64,000 nucleotides of DNA from Hyphomicrobium_B sp001006785 (GTDB lineage: Bacteria > Pseudomonadota > Alphaproteobacteria > Rhizobiales > Hyphomicrobiaceae). Each line of letters begins with the position of its first letter. The first letter of the stretch is position 1. A program made the position numbers and the translations under genes. This document shows positions 1 through 8,388 of the stretch, piece after piece. Under the pieces are notes generated by a model. The model was not told the origin of the DNA. It was given only the letters and a program-made list of their open reading frames with translations, and searched no databases. The DNA lies in the NCBI RefSeq assembly GCF_001006785.1, contig NZ_CDHO01000003.1, positions 806,001 to 870,000 of the forward strand, read 5' to 3'.

Positions 1-64
1 AACGTGAGCTGCTCAAGCGTGAGTCAAAGCCGTAAAAAGCGCAGAGCGGCTGCTCAGCTTTTGT

Positions 65-934
65 TCAACTCTCGAGCTTGTCCTCCGTGCGCAGTTCAAA
101 ATCACTGGCATCGTGACGCTCACGGAGCTGGCCTGCGAGGTCTCCGAACGTGCGGTTGACCATCTTGCCGCGTTTCACTGCCGGACGTTCCGCGATCGCA
201 TTCGCCCAGCGCATGAGGTGAACATAGGACGGCCCGTCGAGGAACTCCGACGCGCCATAAACCTCGTTGAGCACAACGCCGCCGTACCAAGGCCAGATCG
301 CCATATCGGCAATCGAATATTCGTCGCCTGCCATGAACTCATGTAACGCAAGATGACGATCGAGTACGTCCAGCTGCCGCTTCGCTTCCATCGCGAATCT
401 GTTGATCGCGTATTCGATTTTGACAGGCGCGTAGGCGTAGAAGTGACCGAAGCCGCCACCGAGAAACGGTGCGCTTCCCATCTGCCAGAATAGCCAGTTC
501 AGCGCTTGCGTGCGTTTATCCGGATCGCTCGGCAGGAATGCGCCGAACTTCTCCGCCAGATAAAACAGAATGGACCCGGATTCGAAAACACGTCTCGGCG
601 GGCTGACGCTGTGATCGACGAGTGCCGGTATCTTCGAATTGGGATTGATCTCGACGAAGCCGCTTCCGAACTGATCCCCGCCGGTAATGCGGATCAGCCA
701 TGCATCGTACTCGGCACCGCTAAAACCGCGCGCGAGCAGTTCCTCGAGCATCACCGTCACTTTGACGCCATTCGGCGTCGCCAGCGAATAAAGCTGCAAC
801 GGATGCTTTCCGACCGGCAGCGCCTTCTCGTGCGTCGCCCCGGCAATCGGCCGATTGATGCTGGCGAACGTCCCGCCGCTCGCTTCCTCCCATCGCCAGA
901 CTTTGGGCGGCGAATAGCTCGATGAATCGCTCAT
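65..934 (-). CDS. yghU: YghU-type glutathione S-transferase / disulfide-bond reductase
   Basis: 289 aa, the usual length of YghU. This glutathione S-transferase branch binds two glutathiones and shows disulfide-bond reductase activity in E. coli; the protein is cytosolic. The match to E. coli YghU as I remember it is close along the whole chain: the N-terminal extension with THEKALPVGKHPLQLYSL, the thioredoxin-fold stretch PNGVKVTVMLEELLA, NPNSKIPALVDH and FESGSILFYLAEKFG, then the helical domain with NWLFWQMGSAPFLGGGFGHF and IADMAIWPW, ending RHDASDF. It appears to be a single gene; nothing is coded in the 64 bases downstream to the window edge. The ATG gives the expected N-terminus. Confidence 0.93.
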   Translation of the reverse strand: MSDSSSYSPPKVWRWEEASGGTFASINRPIAGATHEKALPVGKHPLQLYSLATPNGVKVTVMLEELLARGFSGAEYDAWLIRITGGDQFGSGFVEINPNSKIPALVDHSVSPPRRVFESGSILFYLAEKFGAFLPSDPDKRTQALNWLFWQMGSAPFLGGGFGHFYAYAPVKIEYAINRFAMEAKRQLDVLDRHLALHEFMAGDEYSIADMAIWPWYGGVVLNEVYGASEFLDGPSYVHLMRWANAIAERPAVKRGKMVNRTFGDLAGQLRERHDASDFELRTEDKLES

Positions 935-1056
935 TTCTATGCCTTTTTCTCATCTATCGGCCGCGCGAATTCCGCCCTCGCCACGCGAGTGCTTCAATCA
1001 CGATCGCGAACCGCGCGACAGTTGCTGACGTACGAGACGGGTCGACGCATCGGACG

Positions 1057-2112
1057 CTAGCGCGCCGCAGAACCCGATAGCAGAAACGCCCTAATTGACG
1101 CCGCCAGCACGTCCGGCGCAATCACGCCAATCGACATATGGGATCGATCTGGAAGTTCAAGAACCTGAACGTCGCGAAGCTCGCGTTGGATTCGCTCGAT
1201 GCTCGCACGCCGGAAGGGTGCTGCCGCACTTTGCTCGAAATCACGCACCTTGCGCGCGAGATCCGTGCCGCTCGCATCCTCCGGAAAGAACGACGAGCCG
1301 TAAATTGCGAGCGCTGGCGCGCGGACCTTCGAATAATCCCGCTGCCACATCCCAAGCGTCTGATGAAGCGCCGCGAATACCTCGATCGTCGGAACCGGGT
1401 CCACGCGCCCATCCGCGTCGATGCGCACGGAATCGCGGAGAAACGCTTCGAGAGCCGGCGTCCATGGCACATCACGGCCGATCCAGGCGGCGTGATACCA
1501 GGCCTTCAGCGCGTCGAACGAAGCGAGCGTCTCGGGCTTTGGACTATTCACCGAGAGCATTTCGGTGAAGGCCTTGAAGAACGCCGGGTCGGACCAATCA
1601 TAGGCGCCTTCGAGATAGACGATCTTCTCAACGCGGTCCGGATAACGGCCCGCGAATTCCGTCACCTCGTTGCCGCCCATCGACCAGCCGAGAAAGTTGG
1701 CTCGCTCGATTTTCAAGTTGTCGAGCAGGTGCACCAGATCCCCGACGAGAGCGTTGGAATCGTATGGCCCAACCGGAGCTTCGGATTGCCCGTGCCCGCG
1801 TCGCGCGTATGCGATGACATGAAACCGGTCGCGCAACAGCGGCGCAAGCTCATCGAAAATATGCGGACTGTTGGCGATGCCGTGGATCAAGATCAGCGGC
1901 GGACCATCGCCGCCCCAATCCAGATAGTTCAAGCGTACGCCATCGCCCTCGGCGAACCCTGAGCGATGCGGCGATACATCCGCATCCTGAGCTTGTACCT
2001 GCTCGTGCGTGGCGCCGCCTTGAGCCTTGCCGTCCATATTTCCAATCCCGAACAGAACAACAGCGATGAGACCGCCGAACAGAAGCTTAAACTTTGAAAT
2101 AAAGCCCATCAT
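1057..2112 (-). CDS. Exported or membrane-anchored alpha/beta hydrolase
   Basis: 351 aa from the ATG at 2112, which follows a GGAG and begins an uncleaved or cleavable hydrophobic segment (FKLLFGGLIAVVLFGIG). In-frame codons reach 2163 but would only add a basic leader. The alpha/beta hydrolase fold is clear: oxyanion HG in LILIHGIANS, the nucleophile elbow GWSMGG with Ser near residue 144, a late acidic residue after IYGSSFFPED, and a C-terminal His in DRSHMS. The substrate cannot be read from sequence; the family includes esterases, lactonases and epoxide hydrolases. It probably acts outside the inner membrane. No operon partner is evident. Confidence 0.85.
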   Translation of the reverse strand: MMGFISKFKLLFGGLIAVVLFGIGNMDGKAQGGATHEQVQAQDADVSPHRSGFAEGDGVRLNYLDWGGDGPPLILIHGIANSPHIFDELAPLLRDRFHVIAYARRGHGQSEAPVGPYDSNALVGDLVHLLDNLKIERANFLGWSMGGNEVTEFAGRYPDRVEKIVYLEGAYDWSDPAFFKAFTEMLSVNSPKPETLASFDALKAWYHAAWIGRDVPWTPALEAFLRDSVRIDADGRVDPVPTIEVFAALHQTLGMWQRDYSKVRAPALAIYGSSFFPEDASGTDLARKVRDFEQSAAAPFRRASIERIQRELRDVQVLELPDRSHMSIGVIAPDVLAASIRAFLLSGSAAR

Positions 2113-2290
2113 GCTCCGCAGCCGAAGTCGCGCTCCCGAAAGTATCGCTCGTCCGACGATCATCAGACGGCAACCCTGAACGAATGCTCAACACTCGGTT
2201 CTGCGACTGTTTTTGTTTGCGATCGGACAAGTTTCTCGCCCCCGGATGAGCTATGTTGCACATCCGATTCCGCCGCATGAGAATGAACCT

Positions 2291-2755
2291 ATGCTTTCAG
2301 ACGATGTTTACCGCGACCGCCTGGAAAAGACGCTCGTCGAGCTTGAATCCTGGGCAAACGAAACGCGCGCCAGCGCCGATATCGCCATCATCGCTTCGGA
2401 CAAATATTGGCGGATGGCCGTCTTGCCGTTCCTGCCCAGCGCCTGCCCGTTCGAACTCCTGATCAAAGCCGATCAGACGTTCGATCTCGTGCTCAATGGC
2501 GAAGTCTATGAAAGCCATCCGGTCGAACGCTTCGACTTGTTTCCGAAACTCGCGGCGGCCATCGCCGCTGGCCACGTGGAGCGCATCGAGACGCGAAATT
2601 CGCAGACCGGAATCCTGATCGACGTTGCAACACGCGTCGAACTCGCCTCCGGCTGGGACTGGACCGGAAGCCGCAGAGTTCTGCAACGATTCGTCCGCCC
2701 GCTCGAAGCGCACGAGGAACGCGAGACCCATCGCTTCCTGTCTTACAAGCGCTAG
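2291..2755 (+). CDS. Conserved hypothetical protein
   Basis: 154 aa from the ATG at 2291 (MLSDDVYRD); in-frame starts at 2213 and 2246 are possible and no ribosome binding site decides between them. I do not recognise a family. The protein is soluble, without a signal peptide or membrane segment, and rich in acidic and aromatic residues; two recognisable patches are DKYWRMAVLPFLPSACPFEL and SGWDWTGSRRVLQRFV. Codon usage matches the neighbouring genes, which supports a real gene. It converges on the NlpC/P60 gene so tightly that the two stop codons share the palindrome CTAG. Confidence 0.68.
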   Translation: MLSDDVYRDRLEKTLVELESWANETRASADIAIIASDKYWRMAVLPFLPSACPFELLIKADQTFDLVLNGEVYESHPVERFDLFPKLAAAIAAGHVERIETRNSQTGILIDVATRVELASGWDWTGSRRVLQRFVRPLEAHEERETHRFLSYKR

Positions 2756-3645
2756 GCAGCCGTCAGCCGGCCGAGCCGCTTCACCGCAACGATGTCTCCC
2801 GACGCTTTCTTGGTGCGCTGCGCCGCCTCATGAAGCGGCTCGATCGCGACCTGCATATGGTGCGCGTTGGCGTGAACCATCAGCACGCTGTCGATCATGA
2901 TGCCGACGTGGCCCTTCCAAAAAACAAGATCGCCCCGCGTCAGTCCGTCGAGGTCGTCATCGACCGGAACGCTTTCGCCGAGTTCCGCCTGCTGCATGTC
3001 GGTATCGCGCGGCGCGACGATGCCCGCTGCAAGCAGCGACGTTTGGACAAGGCCCGAGCAATCGAGCCCGATGTGCGTCCGTCCACCCCACAGATAAGGC
3101 ATGCCGACATACCGTTCCGCGATCTCGACGAAATCACGCGTATTCCGATCGAGCGACACCGCGTGCCGCGCATAGACGTAAGCGCCACCTTCGAGTTCCA
3201 GAAACCGCTCGTCCCCGGCGCTGACCGTCAGTAATGCGTTCATCGCGAGATAAAGCAGCGGCGGCGATTTGATGTCCGGCGCGCCATAGACGAACGTCCC
3301 GAGACTATGAATCTTATGCGTCGCACGCGCCGTGCCCCGCCGCAACGCATCCGCCGGCACATATCCGACGTATCCATCGCGGACGAGCTGCACCCACGCC
3401 CATCCGCTTGCCTCATCGAAAATCGTAACCTGCTCGCCGAACAGCGCCTCAGTCTCGAATCCATGAGCGGGGTCCGGAAGCTTCCTGAGCGGCACGGAGC
3501 TTCGCGCGACAACAGCCGGTTCGCCCGCAACATAGCGATCGGCTTTGACGGCGCCCTCCAGCGCTTTCGCCGCGAGATCGCTGCGAAAAGCGTTCCGTCT
3601 CGGATCGAGAGCGCCGGATGCGAGCTTCGGAACCTTGGCCGTCAC
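2752..3645 (-). CDS. NlpC/P60-family (C40) cell-wall peptidase with SH3-like domain
   Basis: 297 aa from a GTG at 3645 that overlaps the stop of the upstream aminopeptidase gene as GTGA; the open frame further upstream lies inside that gene and is not its own code. Residues about 45-105 form a bacterial SH3-like region (VPLRKLPDP, GWAWVQLVRDGYVGYVPADAL), a second such stretch follows, and the C-terminal third is NlpC/P60 with catalytic Cys196 in LDCSGLVQ and His246 in WKGHVGIM. Such enzymes cut peptidoglycan stem peptides, typically between D-Glu and the diamino acid. No signal peptide is visible, so cytosolic turnover of recycled muropeptides is as likely as export. Translational coupling to the aminopeptidase suggests joint peptide catabolism. 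Confidence 0.88.
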   Translation of the reverse strand: MTAKVPKLASGALDPRRNAFRSDLAAKALEGAVKADRYVAGEPAVVARSSVPLRKLPDPAHGFETEALFGEQVTIFDEASGWAWVQLVRDGYVGYVPADALRRGTARATHKIHSLGTFVYGAPDIKSPPLLYLAMNALLTVSAGDERFLELEGGAYVYARHAVSLDRNTRDFVEIAERYVGMPYLWGGRTHIGLDCSGLVQTSLLAAGIVAPRDTDMQQAELGESVPVDDDLDGLTRGDLVFWKGHVGIMIDSVLMVHANAHHMQVAIEPLHEAAQRTKKASGDIVAVKRLGRLTAA

Positions 3646-5066
3646 GACGCCAACTCCCGCTTGAGATATTCCATCACCGCGCGCGCCGTTTGCGGCTCTC
3701 CGCCTTTGGGTCCGAGCGGCCGCGCCGCCGGTCGCCAACCATAGAGATCGAAGTGAGCGAAACGGCGCGCCTTGCCGACAAAGCGCTTGAGAAACAGCGC
3801 CGCCGTAATGGCTCCGGCGAACGGCGACTCCCAGACGTTGTTCATGTCGGCGATATCGCTGTCGAGGTGACGGCGATAACCGCTCCAGAGCGGCATCCGC
3901 CACAGCGGATCACCGATCGATGCCGCAAGCGGCGGCAGAGCATGTCCGAGTTGCTCGTCATCGGTGAAGAACGCCGGGAGATCTGGTCCCAGCGCACTGC
4001 GCGCCGCACCGGTCAGCGTCGCGAACACAAAAATGCTGTCCGGCTCGTCGCTGTCGGCGAGCGCCAAAGCATCGGCAAGAACGAGACGGCCTTCCGCATC
4101 CGTGTTGCCGATCTCGACGCTCAGACCCGCGCGGCTCTTCAGGATATCGCCGGGACGGAACGCATCTCCGCTGATCGAATTCTCAGCCGTCGGAATGAGC
4201 ACACGCAGCCGGCACTTCAGCCCCTGCCCCATGATCATGTGCGCCAGCGCGAGCGCCGTCGCAGCGCCGCCCATGTCCTTTTTCATCAGCAGCATCGCGC
4301 TTGCGGGCTTGATGTCGAGACCGCCGGTGTCGAACGTGATGCCCTTGCCGACGAGCGTGATCTTCGGCGCGCTTGCTGGCCCCCACGTCAGATCGATCAG
4401 ACGCGGCGAACGCGGACTGGCCCGCCCCACGGCATGAATCATGGGAAAATTCTGCGCCAGCAAATCGTCGCCGGTCACGACCGAAACGGCCGCGCCGTGA
4501 CGGGCTGCAAGCTCACGCGCCGCCGCTTCGATGTCGGCAGGCCCCATGTCGGAAGCCGGCGTATTGATGAGATCGCGCCCGAACCAGACCGCCTCGGCGG
4601 TGTTGATCACCGGCGCAGAGCTGGCACCCGCAACGCGCAGCTTCGCACGCTCGCCCGCCTTGTCTTTCTTCCGGTAGCGCGAAAACGAATATCCTCCGAG
4701 CGCCCACGCCAGTTCGGCAAGATCGCTCGTCCCGCCGTCAGAGGCCAGACGGTACGTCCCTGCGGGAAGACTGGCCGCCAGCAATCCGGTGAGCAATTCG
4801 GAAGGCCCGCTCGGCTCGCCCTGCTGCCCGTCTCCAAGACCGAGGACAACGGAACCGATGCCTCCACCGGCGTCCGGCAACAGCAGATGCCGTTTCGCCG
4901 CGCCCGAAAATTTCTGCGCCGCAAGCCACGCCTTTTGCTGATCGCTGAAACCGCCGACCGGGCCGGGCTCGGCCGACGACGCAAAATAGATCGGTATGTC
5001 GCTGGCCTCAGCTGCACCCGTTGCGAAAACCTCTTTTGCCGACCAGGCTGTTGTCTCGACCATCAT
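3642..5066 (-). CDS. M17-family leucyl aminopeptidase
   Basis: Cytosolic dinuclear-metal exopeptidase that removes N-terminal residues from peptides. The M17 signature NTDAEGRLVLADAL is intact, with the metal-binding GKGITFDTGGLDIKP and the KKDMGGAA segment upstream. From the ATG at 5066 the protein is 474 aa; a second ATG follows directly and an AGAGGA sits just upstream, while an in-frame ATG at 5147 would add 27 residues with no obvious ribosome binding site. The N-terminal macro-like domain (residues 1-160) is divergent, as usual. The gene is coupled to the NlpC/P60 peptidase by a 4-base overlap, consistent with a peptide-recycling pair. It may be a PepA-like paralogue rather than PepA itself. 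Confidence 0.9.
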   Translation of the reverse strand: MMVETTAWSAKEVFATGAAEASDIPIYFASSAEPGPVGGFSDQQKAWLAAQKFSGAAKRHLLLPDAGGGIGSVVLGLGDGQQGEPSGPSELLTGLLAASLPAGTYRLASDGGTSDLAELAWALGGYSFSRYRKKDKAGERAKLRVAGASSAPVINTAEAVWFGRDLINTPASDMGPADIEAAARELAARHGAAVSVVTGDDLLAQNFPMIHAVGRASPRSPRLIDLTWGPASAPKITLVGKGITFDTGGLDIKPASAMLLMKKDMGGAATALALAHMIMGQGLKCRLRVLIPTAENSISGDAFRPGDILKSRAGLSVEIGNTDAEGRLVLADALALADSDEPDSIFVFATLTGAARSALGPDLPAFFTDDEQLGHALPPLAASIGDPLWRMPLWSGYRRHLDSDIADMNNVWESPFAGAITAALFLKRFVGKARRFAHFDLYGWRPAARPLGPKGGEPQTARAVMEYLKRELAS

Positions 5067-5262
5067 TCCTCTCGCAAGCACGTCACGTTCATAAGCATCC
5101 ACCAGAGTCCGCTCGCTGCCGCAAGCCAGCCTGACTCTGAGTTGCATCAGCTATAACTTACAGAGAGTGAAACTTAAGCGTTTATTGACGCCTGACCCAG
5201 AAACTAACCGTCATGCAGATTCGCCGGAATTGGACCGCGAACGCCGGCAGACGGAGACAGAA

Positions 5263-6246
5263 ATGACGCGCACCGAGCGCCCCCGCCCCACCTCAGTCGA
5301 AACATCCGCCTGCAAACGCATTGGCGTGGTCGCCGCTCTGTCCGCGTCGCTGCTGCTCGGCGCCTGCTCCGCTTCACCGAGCCTGCTGCAAGACGTCGCT
5401 CTGAAGTCGGATAAGACGGAAAGCACGGACGGCCCCGCGGCCGCTCCCCAGACGGAGCTTCAGAAAGCCACCGTCTACTGGGGTAAAGAGTTCGCGAAGA
5501 AGCCGACGGAGCTGCAGCCCGCCATCAACTACGCGAAAAACCTGAAGGCGCTCGGCGAAAAGCAGAAAGCGCTGTCCGTTCTCGAACAGGCGAGCGTGTT
5601 CCACGCCAACGATCCGCAACTGACCAGCGAGTACGGCCGCCTGGCCCTGGAACTCAATCAGGTCAACATGGCGGGCCAACTTCTTGCGGCAGCCGATGAT
5701 CCGACGAGACCGGACTGGCGCGTCGTCTCGGCGCGCGGAACGGTTCTGGCCAAGCAGGGCAAATACGCCGAAGCGATTCCCTTCTATGAGCGCGCGCTCG
5801 CCCTTTCGCCCGACAATCCCGGCGTCATGAACAACTTGGCGATGGCCAATGCGATGATGGGCAATCCCAAGAAAGCCGAGCAGATCCTGCGCCAAGCCGC
5901 CGCCTCTCCGACCGCGGCACCGAAGGTTCGCGAAAACCTTGCACTCGTCCTTGGCCTTCAGGGCCGCTACGACGAATCCAAATCGGTCGCATCGAGCGTG
6001 ACCGATTCCGACACAGCCACGTCCAACACCAATTATCTGAAGCAGCTCGTCAAACTCGAGCCGAAGAGCGAAATGCCCGATGCATCGAGCTTCATGGCGC
6101 AAACCTCCGTTGAGCCGGTGACGGCGCCTCAAGCGAGCCGCCCGACAAGCATCGCGGCCAATGCAACGCCGATGTCCGAAGCGCAGAGCAACTGGCAGCC
6201 GGCTAGCGTAACGACGACCTCATCGCTCCGCGGCATGACCCACTGA
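5263..6246 (+). CDS. tadD: TadD-like tetratricopeptide lipoprotein of the Flp pilus locus
   Basis: 327 aa. The ATG at 5263 follows GGAGA; in-frame codons reach back to 5167 but give no better leader. A basic N-terminus, hydrophobic stretch VVAALSASLLLGAC and lipobox cysteine mark an outer-membrane lipoprotein. The middle holds TPR units (for example KYAEAIPFYERALALSPDNPGV and NNLAMANAMMGNPKKAEQIL), and the tail is Ser/Thr/Pro-rich and low in complexity. TadD proteins act as pilotins that help the CpaC/RcpA secretin insert and assemble. It converges on tadC and shares a terminator region with it, closing the tad locus. Confidence 0.87.
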   Translation: MTRTERPRPTSVETSACKRIGVVAALSASLLLGACSASPSLLQDVALKSDKTESTDGPAAAPQTELQKATVYWGKEFAKKPTELQPAINYAKNLKALGEKQKALSVLEQASVFHANDPQLTSEYGRLALELNQVNMAGQLLAAADDPTRPDWRVVSARGTVLAKQGKYAEAIPFYERALALSPDNPGVMNNLAMANAMMGNPKKAEQILRQAAASPTAAPKVRENLALVLGLQGRYDESKSVASSVTDSDTATSNTNYLKQLVKLEPKSEMPDASSFMAQTSVEPVTAPQASRPTSIAANATPMSEAQSNWQPASVTTTSSLRGMTH

Positions 6247-6317
6247 CATCGATCGAGGTGGCGCGCGCAAAGCGCCGCCTTCGCTTTGCATCGATCGAAC
6301 TGGCTCAAAAACAATGA

Positions 6318-6353
6318 CGCCCCGGTCTTTGCCGACCGGGGCGTTTTATTTTA
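6318..6353 (+). terminator. Rho-independent terminator after tadD
   Basis: A perfect 10-bp stem CGCCCCGGTC/GACCGGGGCG with a 6-base loop is followed by TTTTATTTTA. It lies 71 bases after the tadD stop and before the convergent tadC stop. An A-rich flank on the other side could let it act on the minus-strand operon as well. Confidence 0.9.
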
Positions 6354-6378
6354 TCCAAACCATTAGCCGCCGCCGGGC

Positions 6379-7359
6379 TTATTTCGGCATCTGCATGTAG
6401 CTGATGCCCGCCGGGCCAAGAATGACGATGAACAGCACGGGCAGGAAGAACACGATCATCGGCACGGTCAGCTTCGGCGGCAGCGCGGCCGCCTTGCGTT
6501 CCGCTTCCGACTGACGGATCTCGCGGTTCTCCTTGGCCATCGTGCGCAGTGCCTGTCCGACGGGCGTGCCGTAGCGTTCGGCTTGCACCAGCGCCGTCGT
6601 CACGCCTTTGACGCCCGGAAGTCCGGTGCGCTTTGCAAGATTTTCATACGCCTGCCTGCGGTCCTGCAGATACGAAAGTTCCGCCGTCGTCAGCGCCATT
6701 TCTTCGGCAAGCTCGATCGACTGGTTGGCGATCTCCTTGCCGACCTTGGAGAACGCCGCCTCGACCGACATGCCCGACTGCACGCAAATCAGCAGCATGT
6801 CGAGCGCATCGGGAAACGCCTGCTTGATCGACGTCTGCCGCTTTTGCACGCGGTTGGAGATGAACACGTTCGGCAGATAGAAGCCGAGAAAACCTGCGCC
6901 GAGCGCGATGCCGACATTCACAATCGGCGCATGGCCCGTGTCGTAGAGAAAGAAAACGTAAAACAGAGCCAGAAAGAAAATGATGATTGGAGCCGCAACC
7001 CGGAAAAACAGGAACGTCACGATGTTCGCTTGTCCGCGAAGTCCGGCCCGCTTCAAATTTTCGCGGATTTCGTCGTTATCGAAGCGCTCGCGCAACTTAA
7101 GTTCATCGACGATGCGCTGCATAAATCCCTTGGCCGTCGGACGCAGTTTGGTCGACGGGCGATCCTTGGAACTCATTTCCGCGAGGCGCGCCGAGCGCAT
7201 CTTGCTGCGCTCCACCGCCATCTCCTTCATACGGCGGTTCATCTGATCCCGTTGCAGCATCGGCAGCGCGATCGACAGCACGGTCGCAAAAACGCAGACC
7301 GCGGCGAGCATCGTCGCCACGAAATGCGGGTTCATCATCGTCTCGACGAAAGCCGTCAT
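6379..7359 (-). CDS. tadC: TadC, inner-membrane platform protein of Flp pilus machinery
   Basis: 326 aa. Type II secretion F-domain protein (GspF/TadC class) that, with TadB, forms the inner-membrane platform on which the TadA ATPase acts. An N-terminal membrane helix (FVATMLAAVCVFATVLSIAL), a central pair of helices near 120-165, the conserved cytoplasmic segment FPDALDMLLICVQSGMSVEAAF, and a C-terminal helix (LTVPMIVFFLPVLFIVILG) give the expected topology. It is the last gene of the long minus-strand operon, 39 bases after tadB. The length and order tadA-tadB-tadC are standard. Confidence 0.94.
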   Translation of the reverse strand: MTAFVETMMNPHFVATMLAAVCVFATVLSIALPMLQRDQMNRRMKEMAVERSKMRSARLAEMSSKDRPSTKLRPTAKGFMQRIVDELKLRERFDNDEIRENLKRAGLRGQANIVTFLFFRVAAPIIIFFLALFYVFFLYDTGHAPIVNVGIALGAGFLGFYLPNVFISNRVQKRQTSIKQAFPDALDMLLICVQSGMSVEAAFSKVGKEIANQSIELAEEMALTTAELSYLQDRRQAYENLAKRTGLPGVKGVTTALVQAERYGTPVGQALRTMAKENREIRQSEAERKAAALPPKLTVPMIVFFLPVLFIVILGPAGISYMQMPK

Positions 7360-7398
7360 TGAATCACCGCCGGCGCACTCGCCGAATGAAAGTTCAGC

Positions 7399-8388
7399 CT
7401 AGAATTTGAAGTTGATCATCTTCTTCATGACGAGCACGCCGAACGTCATCCAGGTCGCGCCGAGCGCCACCATGAAACGCCCTGGCGTCGTCGTGAAAAG
7501 CGGCGTCATGTAGCCGGGCGACGACATGTAGACCATGAACATCACGCCCGGCGGCAGCGAAGCGAGCACCATCGCCGAGGCCTTCGCTTCCGCCGACAGC
7601 GCCTTCACCTTCAGCGCCAGCATTTGTCGGTCTCGCAGAACGCCCGAAAGGTTGCTGAGCGCTTCCGACAGGTTGCCGCCCGCCTGCTGCTGGATCGCAA
7701 TGACGATCGTCAGAAAGCGAACTTCCGCGAGCGGCATCCGGTCGTACATGCGGTCAAGCGCGTCGGCGAGCGGCACGCCAAGGCGCTGCTGTTCCATGAC
7801 GCTGCGGAATTCGCCAGCCAAAGGCTCCGGGCTTTCGCGCGCGATCACCTGCAAGCATTCATTCAGCGGAAGCCCCGATTTCACGCCGCGCACGACGACG
7901 TCGATCGCATTCGCAAGGTGAGACGAAAACTTGAATTGCCGGCGCTTCGTCAACTTGGCGAGCACCCACCGCGGAATTCCGAACCCGCCGACGAACAGCG
8001 CGACGACGGTGGCGGCGATCGGGAGGTTCAGAAAGTTGAAGCACAGTCCGCCGAGCACGATGCCGACGATCGCACTGCCGATATAGAAGTCGCGCGGCGT
8101 CCACTTCACCCCGGCGCGCTCCAGGCGCAGGCCCATGGTGATCTTTTTCTTGGCGTTCTGCCGGTCTTCCATTTCCTTCAAAGTGTCAGCAACGGACTTC
8201 TTGCGGCTGCTTTGAATTTCGGAAAGAGCCCCGCCGACCTTGCGGCTGCGGCCCGCCACGCTCTCGAGGCGCTTATCCTTCTCGCGATCGCCGGAGAAAT
8301 ACGGATATGCCAGCGCGTAAATGCCGCCGGCGAACGCCAGCGCCGCGAGCAAAGGAACAATAACCCTCAACAGCTCATGACTATCCAT
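7399..8388 (-). CDS. tadB: TadB, inner-membrane platform protein of Flp pilus machinery
   Basis: 329 aa from the ATG at 8388, which overlaps the end of tadA by 8 bases; the frame stays open upstream but inside tadA. Contains the GspF-type domain (LANAIDVVVRGVKSGLPLNECL) between predicted membrane helices at residues about 8-28, 120-150 and near the C-terminus (SAMVLASLPPGVMFMVYM). TadB pairs with TadC as the inner-membrane platform. The overlap indicates translational coupling to the ATPase it works with. Confidence 0.94.
   Translation of the reverse strand: MDSHELLRVIVPLLAALAFAGGIYALAYPYFSGDREKDKRLESVAGRSRKVGGALSEIQSSRKKSVADTLKEMEDRQNAKKKITMGLRLERAGVKWTPRDFYIGSAIVGIVLGGLCFNFLNLPIAATVVALFVGGFGIPRWVLAKLTKRRQFKFSSHLANAIDVVVRGVKSGLPLNECLQVIARESPEPLAGEFRSVMEQQRLGVPLADALDRMYDRMPLAEVRFLTIVIAIQQQAGGNLSEALSNLSGVLRDRQMLALKVKALSAEAKASAMVLASLPPGVMFMVYMSSPGYMTPLFTTTPGRFMVALGATWMTFGVLVMKKMINFKF

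Noticed and set aside
3618..5156. Long open frame on the plus strand across the aminopeptidase gene
   Set aside because: It is antisense to a clear M17 enzyme, Arg-rich and without recognisable motifs: a high-G+C shadow frame.
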